DNA from: Elephas maximus indicus
Lineage: Eukaryota; Chordata; Mammalia; Proboscidea; Elephantidae
DNA length: 64,000 nt
Direction of reading: 5' to 3'
NCBI RefSeq assembly: GCF_024166365.1
Contig: NC_064844.1
Span: 682,001 to 746,000 of the forward strand
Below, piece after piece: positions 43,353-51,905 of the stretch. Position numbers and translations under genes: made by a program. Under the pieces are notes generated by a model that was not told the DNA's origin, did no database searches, and was given only the letters and a program-made list of their open reading frames with translations. Position 1 is the first letter of the stretch. Every line of letters begins with the position of its first letter.

Positions 43353-43547
43353 TCTTCATTTGTTTGTTTGGAATGGGCCTATGGAGTGGGATCTAACAGC
43401 TTTTCTCCTTTTGCTCAGAGTCACAGAATATCAAATCTGGTAGCATCTCATCATCAACATTAATTTCCAGGACTTCATCTTATTGCAAAACTTAAAACAT
43501 TAACTCATGACATCAACAAATATTTATTAAGCATCACTAAGAACTTG

Positions 43548-44230
43548 GTGGCCAGCTAAGGTGGCACAGTGGTTAAGAACTTGGCTACTGTCTTGGTCAC
43601 CTAGTGCTGCTATAACAGAAATGCCGCAAGTGGGTGGCTTTAACAAAAAGAAATTTATTTCCTCAAAGTAAGGTAGGCTTAAAGTTCAAATTCAGGGCGT
43701 CGGCTCCAGGGGAAGACTTTCTCTCTGTTGGCTCCGGAGCAAGATTCCTTGTCCTCAAACTCCCCCTGGTCGAGGAGCTTCTCAGGCGCTGGGACCCTGG
43801 GTCCAAAGGACAAGCTCTGCTCCTGGGGCTGCTTTCTTGGTGGCATGAGGTCCCCCCTCTTTGTATGCTTCCTTTTCCTTTTGTATCTTGAGAGAGAAAA
43901 AGTGGTGCAGGCCACACCCCAGGGAAACTCCCTTTACATTGGATCAGGGAGGTGACCTGAGTAAAGGTGGTGTTACAATCCCACCCTAATCCTCTCAACA
44001 TAAAATTACAATCACAAAATGGAGGAAAACCATACAATACTGGGCATCATGGCCTAACCCAGTTGACACATATTTTTGGGGGTACACAATTGAATCCATC
44101 CATGACAGCTGCTAACCAAAAGGTCGGCAGTTCGAATCCACCAGCTGCTTCTTGGAAACCCTATGGGATAATTCTACTCTGTCCTATAGAGTCACTTTTG
44201 AGTCAGAATCAACTTGACAGCAACAGGTTT
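43548..44230 (+). mobile_element. AfroSINE split by an LTR
   Basis: The head at 43,548-43,588 (AAGGTGGCACAGTGGTTAAG) continues at 44,108-44,230 (GCTGCTAACCAAAAGGTCGG to GACAGCAACAGG). The LTR at 43,589-44,107 lies between, so the LTR is younger. Confidence 0.93.
43589..44107 (-). mobile_element. MaLR-like solo LTR inside an AfroSINE
   Basis: A 519-bp TG...CA element. The 5-bp duplication GCTAC (43,584-43,588) versus GCTGC (44,108-44,112) lies within SINE sequence, so borders are certain to the base. It is co-linear with 39,955-40,470. On the minus strand GAAATAAATTTC and then TTATAGCAGCACTAGG mark the polyadenylation side. No retroviral gene is present. Confidence 0.9.
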
Positions 44231-44235
44231 TTTCT

Positions 44236-44408
44236 TGGAAACCCTGGTGGTGTAGTGGGTAAGAGCTATGGCTCCTAACCAAAAGGTTGGTAGTTCGAAT
44301 CCACCAGGCACTCCTTGGAAATTCTATGGGGCAGTTCTACTCTGTCCTATAGGGTTGCTATGAGTCAGAATTGACTTAACAGCAACGTTTTTTTTTTTTT
44401 TTTTTTTC
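44236..44408 (+). mobile_element. AfroSINE, short form
   Basis: It runs from GGAAACCCTGGTGGTGTAGT to CAGCAACG followed by a T run at about 44,386-44,407. Confidence 0.94.
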
Positions 44409-45068
44409 GGTTTAAGTACTTGGCTCAAAGTCCCTACCTTTGATGTGGTCTGATGGGGCGTTGAGATCCTAATTCTACCCCATCCCCCAACCTGTTCCTT
44501 CTGCAGACATCCCCCATCTCAGAACATCGTTACTTCACCCTTCCCATCACTAGGGCTGAAATTCATGGAGTCCTCCCTATACCGTCTTTCTCATACATCC
44601 CACTCCAATCCTTTAGAAAGTCCTTTCGACTCCACCTTCAAAATATATGCAGAATCTGAACAGTTCCGTGGCTACCACCCTGGTTGATGCCATAACCAAT
44701 TCCTGGATTGTTTCAGGGTCTCCTAACAGGTCCCCTTTTTTTTTACCCTTGCTCCCCCAGGCTATTCCCATTGCAGCAGCCAGAGTGACCTTGTTAAAAA
44801 TTCAGTCAGGTCAAGTCATGTCTATATTCAAACACTTTGGTGGCTCTCCATGTGAAAGGAAAATCGAAGTGCTCACAATGGCCTACAAAAGGGCCTTCAA
44901 TCGTCTGCCCCCATCTCACCTCCTTACTGCTCACACTTCATCTCCCACCTGCTCAGTCAACTCTGACCACAGCTTTGGCCTCCTTGATCATCCTTAACCC
45001 ACAGTAGTGCACAGGTAAACGTTTCATGACCGGCTCTCAGGAGAAAAAGTTCCAATTTTTAGCTGACC

Positions 45069-45185
45069 CCCCTGGTGGTGAAGCTAACCAAATGGTCAGT
45101 AGTTGGAATCCACCAGCTACTCCTTGGAAACCCTATGGGGCAGTTCTACCCTGTCCTGTAGACTCGACGGCAACGGGTGTTCCAC
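45069..45185 (+). mobile_element. AfroSINE with two internal deletions
   Basis: CCTGGTGGTGAAGCTAACC shows loss of the GTGGTTAAG segment, and CTGTCCTGTAGACTCGACGG shows loss of the GGGTCGCTATGAGTC segment. Confidence 0.9.
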
Positions 45186-45293
45186 GGTGTAAATACTTTA
45201 GGCTACCGATGTGACGTCACAAATCGTGGAGCTGTGAAGAACTGCTCAGTAGCACACGGTGACGCACTATTTCCATCACGCAGACGCCATCAC

Positions 45294-45345
45294 ACATTGC
45301 CGCGGAGCTGATTCCAACTCGCAGTGACCCCGGAGGACAGATACA
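45294..45345 (-). mobile_element. AfroSINE 3' fragment
   Basis: GCCGCGGAGCTGATTCC, then AACTCGCAGTGACCCC, is the complement of the 3' end. Confidence 0.7.
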
Positions 45346-45756
45346 GCAGAAGTGAGCAACCTCAAGAGCGCAGGCGACGGGAAAACGTAACAGCTAATTA
45401 GGAAGTAGTGAATTTTGAGTATTTTTAAATTTTGTGTTTAATATCATTTATTTAATTGTATAAGTTAGTATAATTTAGCTTTATAACAACGATTGTGTTT
45501 AACAACCAGCTTGGAGAATTCCTGAAAATTTTAACAATTGGCTCCCAGGAGCCAGTAAGAGCTGGCTACAGTACATGTTTTGCCTCAGGGCCTTTTAACT
45601 TGTTTTTCCATTTGCTGGAAAAGTTCTCCCAAATAATTGCAAGGACTATTTCTCTCATCTCCTTTTCTCAAATGTCACCTTCTAGGGGATGCCTTCCCTA
45701 GCCACCCTATCTGAAACTGCAAACCGCCCCTGCCCCCCCCAACAGACACACTCCCT

Positions 45757-45819
45757 AAAAGGTCAAATTAAAATGCAAACATTGCTCACTTGAGTCATCA
45801 GATTCTGGTGTGACCTTAA
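45757..45819. repeat. Short repeated segment, copy 1 (63 bp)
   Basis: It is bordered by AAGGTCA and TGACCTT and shares most of its sequence with 47,188-47,252. Family unknown. Confidence 0.85.
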
Positions 45820-46040
45820 CAAATGGTATGTGCTGTATGCTGCCTCATTCTAATCTTAGCACTTACCACCATACGACACACTATTTCTCTAACTTATTTA
45901 GTTATTATGTCCTCCATTAGGCTAAAAGCTCAACGCAAACAAGGAATTTTTGTAGTTTTGTTTGAATCTTCAGCACCTAGAACAATGACTGGCAGACAGT
46001 GGGCTCTCAACGTAGTAATTGTTGAATGAATGGGTGAGCA

Positions 46041-47187
46041 TCATCTCTTTTCCTTTCCTGTTTTACTTCTTTTTCCATTTCTCGTTTTTTTTTTTTTAGT
46101 ACATAACGGGCTATCCCACACATATGCCAACACACCGCTACCAACTTTAGCTTCCTTACTTTTTACTTCTTATTTATGTAAACCTATAACCCCGGCTCAT
46201 TTTTATTTTTAGCTTTGGCAAAAGCAGCTCTGTGACTTTCCTTGCCCTGAGAATGGTCCCGATTAAAAGGTACTTCATCTTTCACTTTGTAAGAAACTCT
46301 GGGACCTATTGTTGAATGTCACCTCATAGAAGGGTATGAATTTCTCAGACTATCAAACTATAAGTTCCAGGTTTTGCAGCCTTGCCAGATACTTGTTGGC
46401 TGTGTTCTCAAGAAGGCAGTGACTCACTTTCAGACAATTGCTGATTTTGTTCCTGGTTGACTTGAGGTTGGTAGAACTATCAGGTGGATAGTTCACTGAG
46501 GTCCTGGTGACAGAGACAGTAACGCACCATTTTCCGTAAACGTTCTCAACTCTGTCAATTGAGCTTAGTAAGAATAAGGCTGTGATATGGAGTACGCCTC
46601 CCTGGTCAATTTTTTCTTGAAAAGAGTATCTCTTCCCTCCCACTCCCGGGGCCGCCCCACCCCACTTCAGCATCCTTCACAGTTATCCAAGTTAGACTGG
46701 GAATATTTTTGAAATCTAAGGATGTGCTGTGATGTACTGTTTTATGATGTCTTTTTAAAGCAAATAAAACAACAATTTTCTCATTAGATATTTATAAAAA
46801 ACATTTTGTCCAGTACTTCCCTTTAAGCCTCACTAAGTACAAACACGTCCCCTAGCTTATTGGAAGAAAAAGCCTGAGGAATTGTGAGTTTGAGATCAAG
46901 TCATGAATATGCACAGTGAATTAGACGATGCATGGTGTTTGCTCAGTCCAAGTGCTTGTTCTATGGTTTGTGGAAAGAAATGCGTGTTAGAAGGCCACTG
47001 CTGTATCTCTGAGAGCAAAGTGGTATTAATTTTCTTAAAAACAACGAAAAGACCAATTCTGTCATTAGAATAACAGATTTAATGTACATATTTATCTTAT
47101 TTTTTTCCTACATTATATGGGCATTTAATGTTATCATTTGTGGATTCTTTGAGGTGCTCACAGTCAGTAGAGATTGTCTTCAGAACC
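46041..47187. other. No gene seen
   Basis: AT-rich DNA. A 106-codon minus-strand frame at 46,353-46,673 shows no recognised domain. Confidence 0.45.
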
Positions 47188-47252
47188 AAAAGGTCAAATT
47201 AAAATGCAAAGATTGCTCATTTGCATCATCAGACTCTATGATGTGACCTTAA
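47188..47252. repeat. Short repeated segment, copy 2 (65 bp)
   Basis: It has the same borders (AAGGTCA, TGACCTT) and interior as 45,757-45,819, about 1.4 kb away in the same orientation. Confidence 0.85.
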
Positions 47253-47302
47253 AGAGTGTTCTTGTAGGTATGTGTCATAATTTAATCATCTATCATATGG
47301 GA

Positions 47303-47471
47303 GGAAACCCTGGTGGCGCAGTGGTTAGGTGCTATGGCTGCTAACTAAAAGGTCAGCAGTTTGGATCCACCAGGCGGTCCTTGGAAACTCTACAGGGCAG
47401 TTCCACTCTGTCCTAAAGGGTCGCTATGAGTCAAAATTGACTCAATGGCAATGAGTTTGGTTTTGAGTTTG
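47303..47471 (+). mobile_element. AfroSINE, short form
   Basis: An exact 12-bp target duplication, TATCATATGGGA, is at 47,291-47,302 and 47,472-47,483. The head GGCGCAGTGG is closest to the tRNA-like ancestral form here. Confidence 0.95.
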
Positions 47472-47549
47472 TATCATATGGGAATAACAAATACTGATGG
47501 CTTTTATAGGAAATAAACATATTGTTCACATATTGACTTAGGTATGTAA

Positions 47550-48110
47550 TTTGCTACAATCTTTTCAGGGGACACCCTGACAGTACCTATCACAATAACA
47601 GATACACATACCCTTCAACACAGTAATTCCACTTTTGGGCTTTAACCTAGAGATAAAGTCACATTTAGGCCAAAAGATAAATGTGCAAGGACATTCACTG
47701 GAGCATTATCTGCAAGAGGGAAAACCAGGAACAGCCTACTGTCCTCAGTAGGGATACGGCTGAATCATTTATGGTACTGAAATCACGGGGAAGACTAAGG
47801 AGCTGTTAACAAGGATGTGGTGGATTTATACATTCTCACCTGTTAAGTAAGAATCAAGCTGCTGAACGATACGTGTGGTATGTCATACATGTTGAACAAA
47901 ACACAAAAGAAATACGTTCGTAAGTGCATAAAAAAAATCTCGAAGTATACACATCATCCGGGAGATGATGGTTATCTCTAGGCAGAAAGGGGGGGGTTAG
48001 TATGTGAAGGAAGACTCCCACTTTTTACTGTAGATATTTCTGTATTGTTTGAATTGTTAAACATGACCAGGTATTTTTTTTTTTTTTAATTTTTAAAATA
48101 GTAATGAATA
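47550..48110 (+). mobile_element. Old L1 3'-region remnant
   Basis: CAGTAATTCCACTTTTGGGC, GGACATTCACTGGAGCATTA, GATGGTTATCTCTAGG and TTGTTTGAATTG are old L1 3' words in order. Confidence 0.72.
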
Positions 48111-48740
48111 ACAAGTGGTGAAAAAGGAATTTGTGGACTTCTCTTATTTCTGATGAATGTTATTTTGTGAAACAATGTTAACTAGTAGAAAGACCAAAAA
48201 CATGGGTTCTAATATTGACTCAATCACTGTGGGTGGTATGTTTATGGGAATAAAGAGAGAGGAGAGAAACTAAGAGCTACATATACAGTAACCATCTCAT
48301 ATCTCATCAGGCTGTGGTGAGAATTCAGTGAAATATTGTACCAAAAAGTCTTACAGCTTGGTGGACTCCAAGCAGACATTAGAGTTTACTTACATTTTCT
48401 TATCCATATTCCACTCCAGGGTTTGAAATCCGTTCAATTCTAGCAAATAAAGGTAATAAGACAGTATTAGACAAATAATATCATACCTCGTGTTCTGATT
48501 TTGATCCTGAAAATACCGTGATGAAAGGTAATCATCTGTCCGTCACTCCTTTTTGCAGTTGTTAATGAGATAAATTTATAATGAATACTCCATCTTCTGC
48601 AGAGAACTCTCTGGCTAACTCTAAGCAAAATAGACAGGCCAAATATTTATACCTCATTCACTACAATCAGACAGATATGATCCTTTCAGGGGTGTGATTT
48701 AAAGATGGGATAAAAAGAGCCAAAGGAGGGGACAGCAGAC
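48111..48740. other. No gene seen
   Basis: AT-rich unique DNA. Confidence 0.45.
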
Positions 48741-48744
48741 TATT

Positions 48745-48930
48745 TTAACTTTACAAAATGCTTTATGGTTTACACTGCTCCTTCAGAAATATTATCCCAT
48801 TAGATTCTTAACCCCAGTCTTCTGAGGTGGGCCTGGGCCACATCAGCCTCATTAAAAGCGTAAGAAGAAAACTGAGGCCCAAAGAGGTGAAGTTATTTAT
48901 CCAAGCTCACATTCTGAGCAAAGCCAGGTC
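48745..48930 (-). repeat. MIR-type SINE
   Basis: TTATCCCATTAGATTCTTAA, AAACTGAGGCCCAAAGAGG and CAAAGCCAGGTCTCA match the MIR complement. Confidence 0.7.
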
Positions 48931-49098
48931 TCACTCCTCACTATTTTTATTCCTACTACATGGCTATCCAGAAAGTCAGTACCAGTGGCCTGGGGGGAAA
49001 AAATCTTAAAAAAAAAAAAAAAGAGGAGAGCCCTCATTTTCCTGTTAATACAACCTAAGTATCACAAGTGATTAGTGTATAACATCTTGTATGTCATT

Positions 49099-49795
49099 GC
49101 TGTTGTTAGGTGCTGTCACTTCCCACCCATACCAACCCTGTGTACAACAGAAAGAAACACTGCCCGGTCTTGCACCATCCTCACCACGGTTTGCTATGTT
49201 TGAGTCAACTGTTGCAGCCACTGTGTCAATCGTCTCGTTAAGGGTCTTCCTTTTTGCTGACCCTCTACTTTACCAAGTATGATGTCCTTCTCCAGAGACT
49301 GGTTCCTGCCGGTAACATGTCCAAAGCACTAAGATGAAGTTTTGCCATCTTTGATTCCAAGGAGCACTCTGGCTGTGCTTTTTCCAAGACAGATTTGTTC
49401 ATTCTTCTGGCACCCCATGGTATATCCAATATTCTCTGCCAACACCATAATTCAAAGACATCAGTTCTTCTTCAGTCTTCCTTATTCATTGTCCAGCTCT
49501 CACATGCATATGAGGCACCTGAAAACGCTATGGCTTGGGTCAGGCACACCTTAGTCCTCAAAGTAATACCTTTGCTTTTTAACACTTTAAAGAGGTCGTC
49601 TGCCACAGACTTGCACAATATACATCATTTGATTTCTTGACTGCTCCTTCCATGGAAGTTGATTGTGGATCCAAGTAAAATGAAATCCTTTGCAACTTCA
49701 GTCTTTTCTCCGTTCAGCATGATGTTGATTATTGGTCCAGTTGTGAGGGTTTTCGTTTTACGTTGAGGTGTAATCCATACTGAAAGCTGTAGTCT
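49099..49795 (-). mobile_element. 5'-truncated RTE LINE
   Basis: Minus-strand RTE 3' end and C-terminal RT tail, co-linear with 33,490-34,150: ACCCTGTGTACAACAGAAAG, TGTCCTTCTCCAGAGACTGG, GGATCCAAGTAAAATG. It is the repeat nearest to the XPO1 CpG island. Confidence 0.92.
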
Positions 49796-50439
49796 TAGAC
49801 CATATAAATGATATAAAAAAAATTTTTTTTATCATGTATTATACATATTTAATACTATCGTTAAGCAACGAACAAAAATCCTAGGTCTGAAAGTCACCCA
49901 CTGTCATTTTCGTAAATCTAAGTCTTGGGTTGTTACCGGGCTTCTTTACTGGCTGGGGAGAGTTATTCTTCAGCGGTGCTTCGGTGTCAGCTATCGTCCA
50001 TCCTGAGAGCTGCTGAAGAAAACTGCGTTGATTTAATAAGCCATTTATCAACCTCTTGTTGGCAGAATGGGCCTAGTAAGTTTTGGTGGGCTGCTGTTTC
50101 TTAAGCATAGCAATCGGTAAAGCTGATTTGGAGGGCACTTGGGGACAAACGACAGGCAACCATGTAAATTGTTACAGGCAACCATGTAAAAGAACATATA
50201 CCTGTGACTTTCACAGAAAATACTATTTGATGATGACGTACGTAAAGGGCAGCTAAGCTGAAAAGAAAACCGAGAGTGGGGGCAGCCCAAGGGCACCAGG
50301 TGGGAGGCGGTTGGCGTGCAAGCTTACCCAGCAAAAATACTCGTGGTTAAAGCAATTACAAGGGTTACAGGGTTTAGTTCTTAGGATCACCCAAATGGCA
50401 GCCCAGGGAGGCACAAGTAAGATTTTAAAGAGATTCCTG
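49796..50439. other. Unique DNA just upstream of the XPO1 CpG island
   Basis: It is repeat-free. A 17-bp segment is repeated at 50,152-50,168 and 50,174-50,190. A CRE-like TGACGTAC is at 50,234-50,241. It could contain distal promoter elements. No gene is seen. Confidence 0.5.
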
Positions 50440-50794
50440 CGCAGGAGCCGCTCGGCCATCTCCTCCCGGGCTCTGATCACGAGGCGCAGGGAGAGCACGC
50501 CCCAGCCTCTCCCAGCTACTCTCACCCCCAGACTCAGGCCTCTAAGGCGAACTGGAGGGGCTCGGGGCCACGACAGGTCTTCCCGCTACCACCCCGTCCT
50601 CGACTAGGAAACCGCCGGGGGTGCCCTCCCTTTTCGGGGCGCAGCCCCCACCCGAGGCCCCCGCAGCTTGGCGGGAGCAGCCGGGGGCGGGCCAGCGCGC
50701 CGGGAAAGCAGAGCGAAGCCGCCGCGCGCCGCGCTCAAACTCGCGCCGCCACCAGCTCCGGAGCGGCGCCCCACCCTCTCCGTCACCAAAGGCG

Positions 50795-51175
50795 CCCAGC
50801 CAATGAGCGAGCCGGAAAGGCTGAGCCTGCGGGCTACGCACGGGGAGGGGGAGCGGCGGGAGGGGGAAGGGAAGTGGGGGCGGGCTGCGCTTGATTGACA
50901 GCTCGCTGGAGCCAATCCTCCACGCGGCTTGTCTTGGTTCTCTACTCGGCTCAGCTCTTCGCCCCACCTCCCTCTCCTGCGGCCCCCCCCGCTCCCTTTC
51001 GACCCCCCCACTTCCCCTCCCCCACTCTGCGGGCAAATCGCGCTGGAAAGAGGCGGGGGCCGAAGCGGCGGGCTCGTGTGGAGGCTTGAGGCGGGACTGA
51101 CGGCTGCACCGGCCAATCGGAGCTAGGCTGATGGCGCGGCTGTGGCGGGAGCCGGCCAATGGGCGGGCGGGCTGG
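50795..51175 (+). promoter_or_regulatory. XPO1: XPO1 proximal promoter with four CCAAT boxes
   Basis: CCAAT occurs on the + strand at 50,800-50,804, 50,912-50,916, 51,113-51,117 and 51,156-51,160. GC boxes lie at about 50,877-50,886 and directly after the last CCAAT (GGGCGGGCGG, 51,161-51,170). No TATA box is evident. Published work on human CRM1 describes activation by NF-Y and Sp1 through CCAAT and GC boxes and repression by p53 through NF-Y. The arrangement here fits that model; use of each box is inference. Confidence 0.8.
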
Positions 51176-51189
51176 GGGCGGAGGCCCAG

Positions 51190-51905
51190 GTTCCAAACGC
51201 TCCGCGGCGCCATGGGCTGAAAACTCAACCGAGATGGAATCTCCCAGTCTGAACCGGTTGAAACCGGTTCCGAGTTTGAGGCACTAGGAGGAGGGGGAGA
51301 AGCGGCTGCAGCGGCCGCGGCAGGAGCAGCGGGAGCTACAGCATCAGCAAGAGCCACAGTAGCGACAGCGCGGCGGCCGTGCCTGCTCCGTCCTCGCTGC
51401 CGCAGTCCGTGCCGCCGCCCGGAGGGGAGGGGGGCCCCGGTCGCTGAGGAGAAGGGGGGAAAGTTTAGGCGAGCCTCGGCGGGGGCCCGCGCCGGAGCCG
51501 CGTGAGGGAGCCGCGCTTCGGCAGGGGGAGTCGGACTGCACCTGGCAGCGGAGCGTCCCCCGCCGTGTGGACTCTGCGCCCTCCTGCCGCCGCCCGGGCT
51601 GCGGGGTCCCCGGGGCTGAATCTGTGGGACTCGACCGCTCCCCTCCCCCTCCCGACTCCCCGCGGGCGGGAGCGCCGACTCCACAGACTAATTCCCTTCT
51701 TTTTGGGGGGCGGGTGGGTGTGTGTGGGGGGAGGTGTCCCGGAATTGTAAATATTATTGAGCCTTTTTTTCGCCCTTTTCCCCGTTTTTTCGGTTTCCCT
51801 TTTTAAGGTGGGAACACTGTGAATCCCACCTCGGCCCCTCTCCCCTCCCGCCTCCCCTGCCCTCGCCCCGACAAGGAAGGAAGCAGCAGTTGGTTCGCTC
51901 CCTGG
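51190..51905 (+). other. XPO1: XPO1 exon 1 (5' UTR), start approximate
   Basis: The transcription start is not visible directly and is placed downstream of the last CCAAT/GC pair. The 3' end is precise: CCTGG at 51,901-51,905 followed by the strong donor GTAAGT (51,906-51,911). The exon is GC-rich with no ATG after 51,234 and is non-coding for XPO1. Two short upstream ORFs lie near its 5' end and would be present only if transcription starts before them. Alternative first exons are possible. Confidence 0.75.
51234..51287 (+). CDS. Candidate upstream ORF of XPO1, 17 codons
   Basis: ATG at 51,234 in context GAGATGG (purine at -3, G at +4) is open to TAG at 51,285. An even shorter ORF (ATG GGC TGA, 51,212-51,220) sits upstream in the context GCGCCATGG. 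Both end about 620 spliced bases before the XPO1 start. They matter only if the mRNA begins upstream. No claim is made that a peptide is produced. Confidence 0.35.
   Translation: MESPSLNRLKPVPSLRH

Larger units (their letters stand above)
44440..46035 (+). repeat. L2 LINE remnant, long, with insertions
   Basis: L2 3' ORF and terminus words run in order: GTCAAGTCATGTCTATATTC, TTTGGTGGCTCTCC, AATGGCCTACAAAAGG, GCCTCAGGGCCTTTTAACTT, CTCAAATGTCACCTTCTAGG, CTTAGCACTTACCACC and GTAGTAATTGTTGAATGAAT. It is interrupted by an AfroSINE (45,069-45,185), unique DNA and a 63-bp segment at 45,757-45,819. The 116-codon frame at 44,647 is a decayed L2 piece. Confidence 0.78.

Noticed and set aside
39955-44107. 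A provirus bounded by the two similar LTRs
   Set aside because: Each LTR has its own 5-bp flanking duplication, and the 3.1 kb between them holds L1, MER5 and AfroSINE sequence with no retroviral gag, pol or env text.
50542-51684. 380-codon open frame on the minus strand across the XPO1 promoter
   Set aside because: It is Pro/Arg/Ala/Ser-rich low-complexity text that results from CpG-island composition. Several other long frames overlap it on both strands, and it has no conserved domain.
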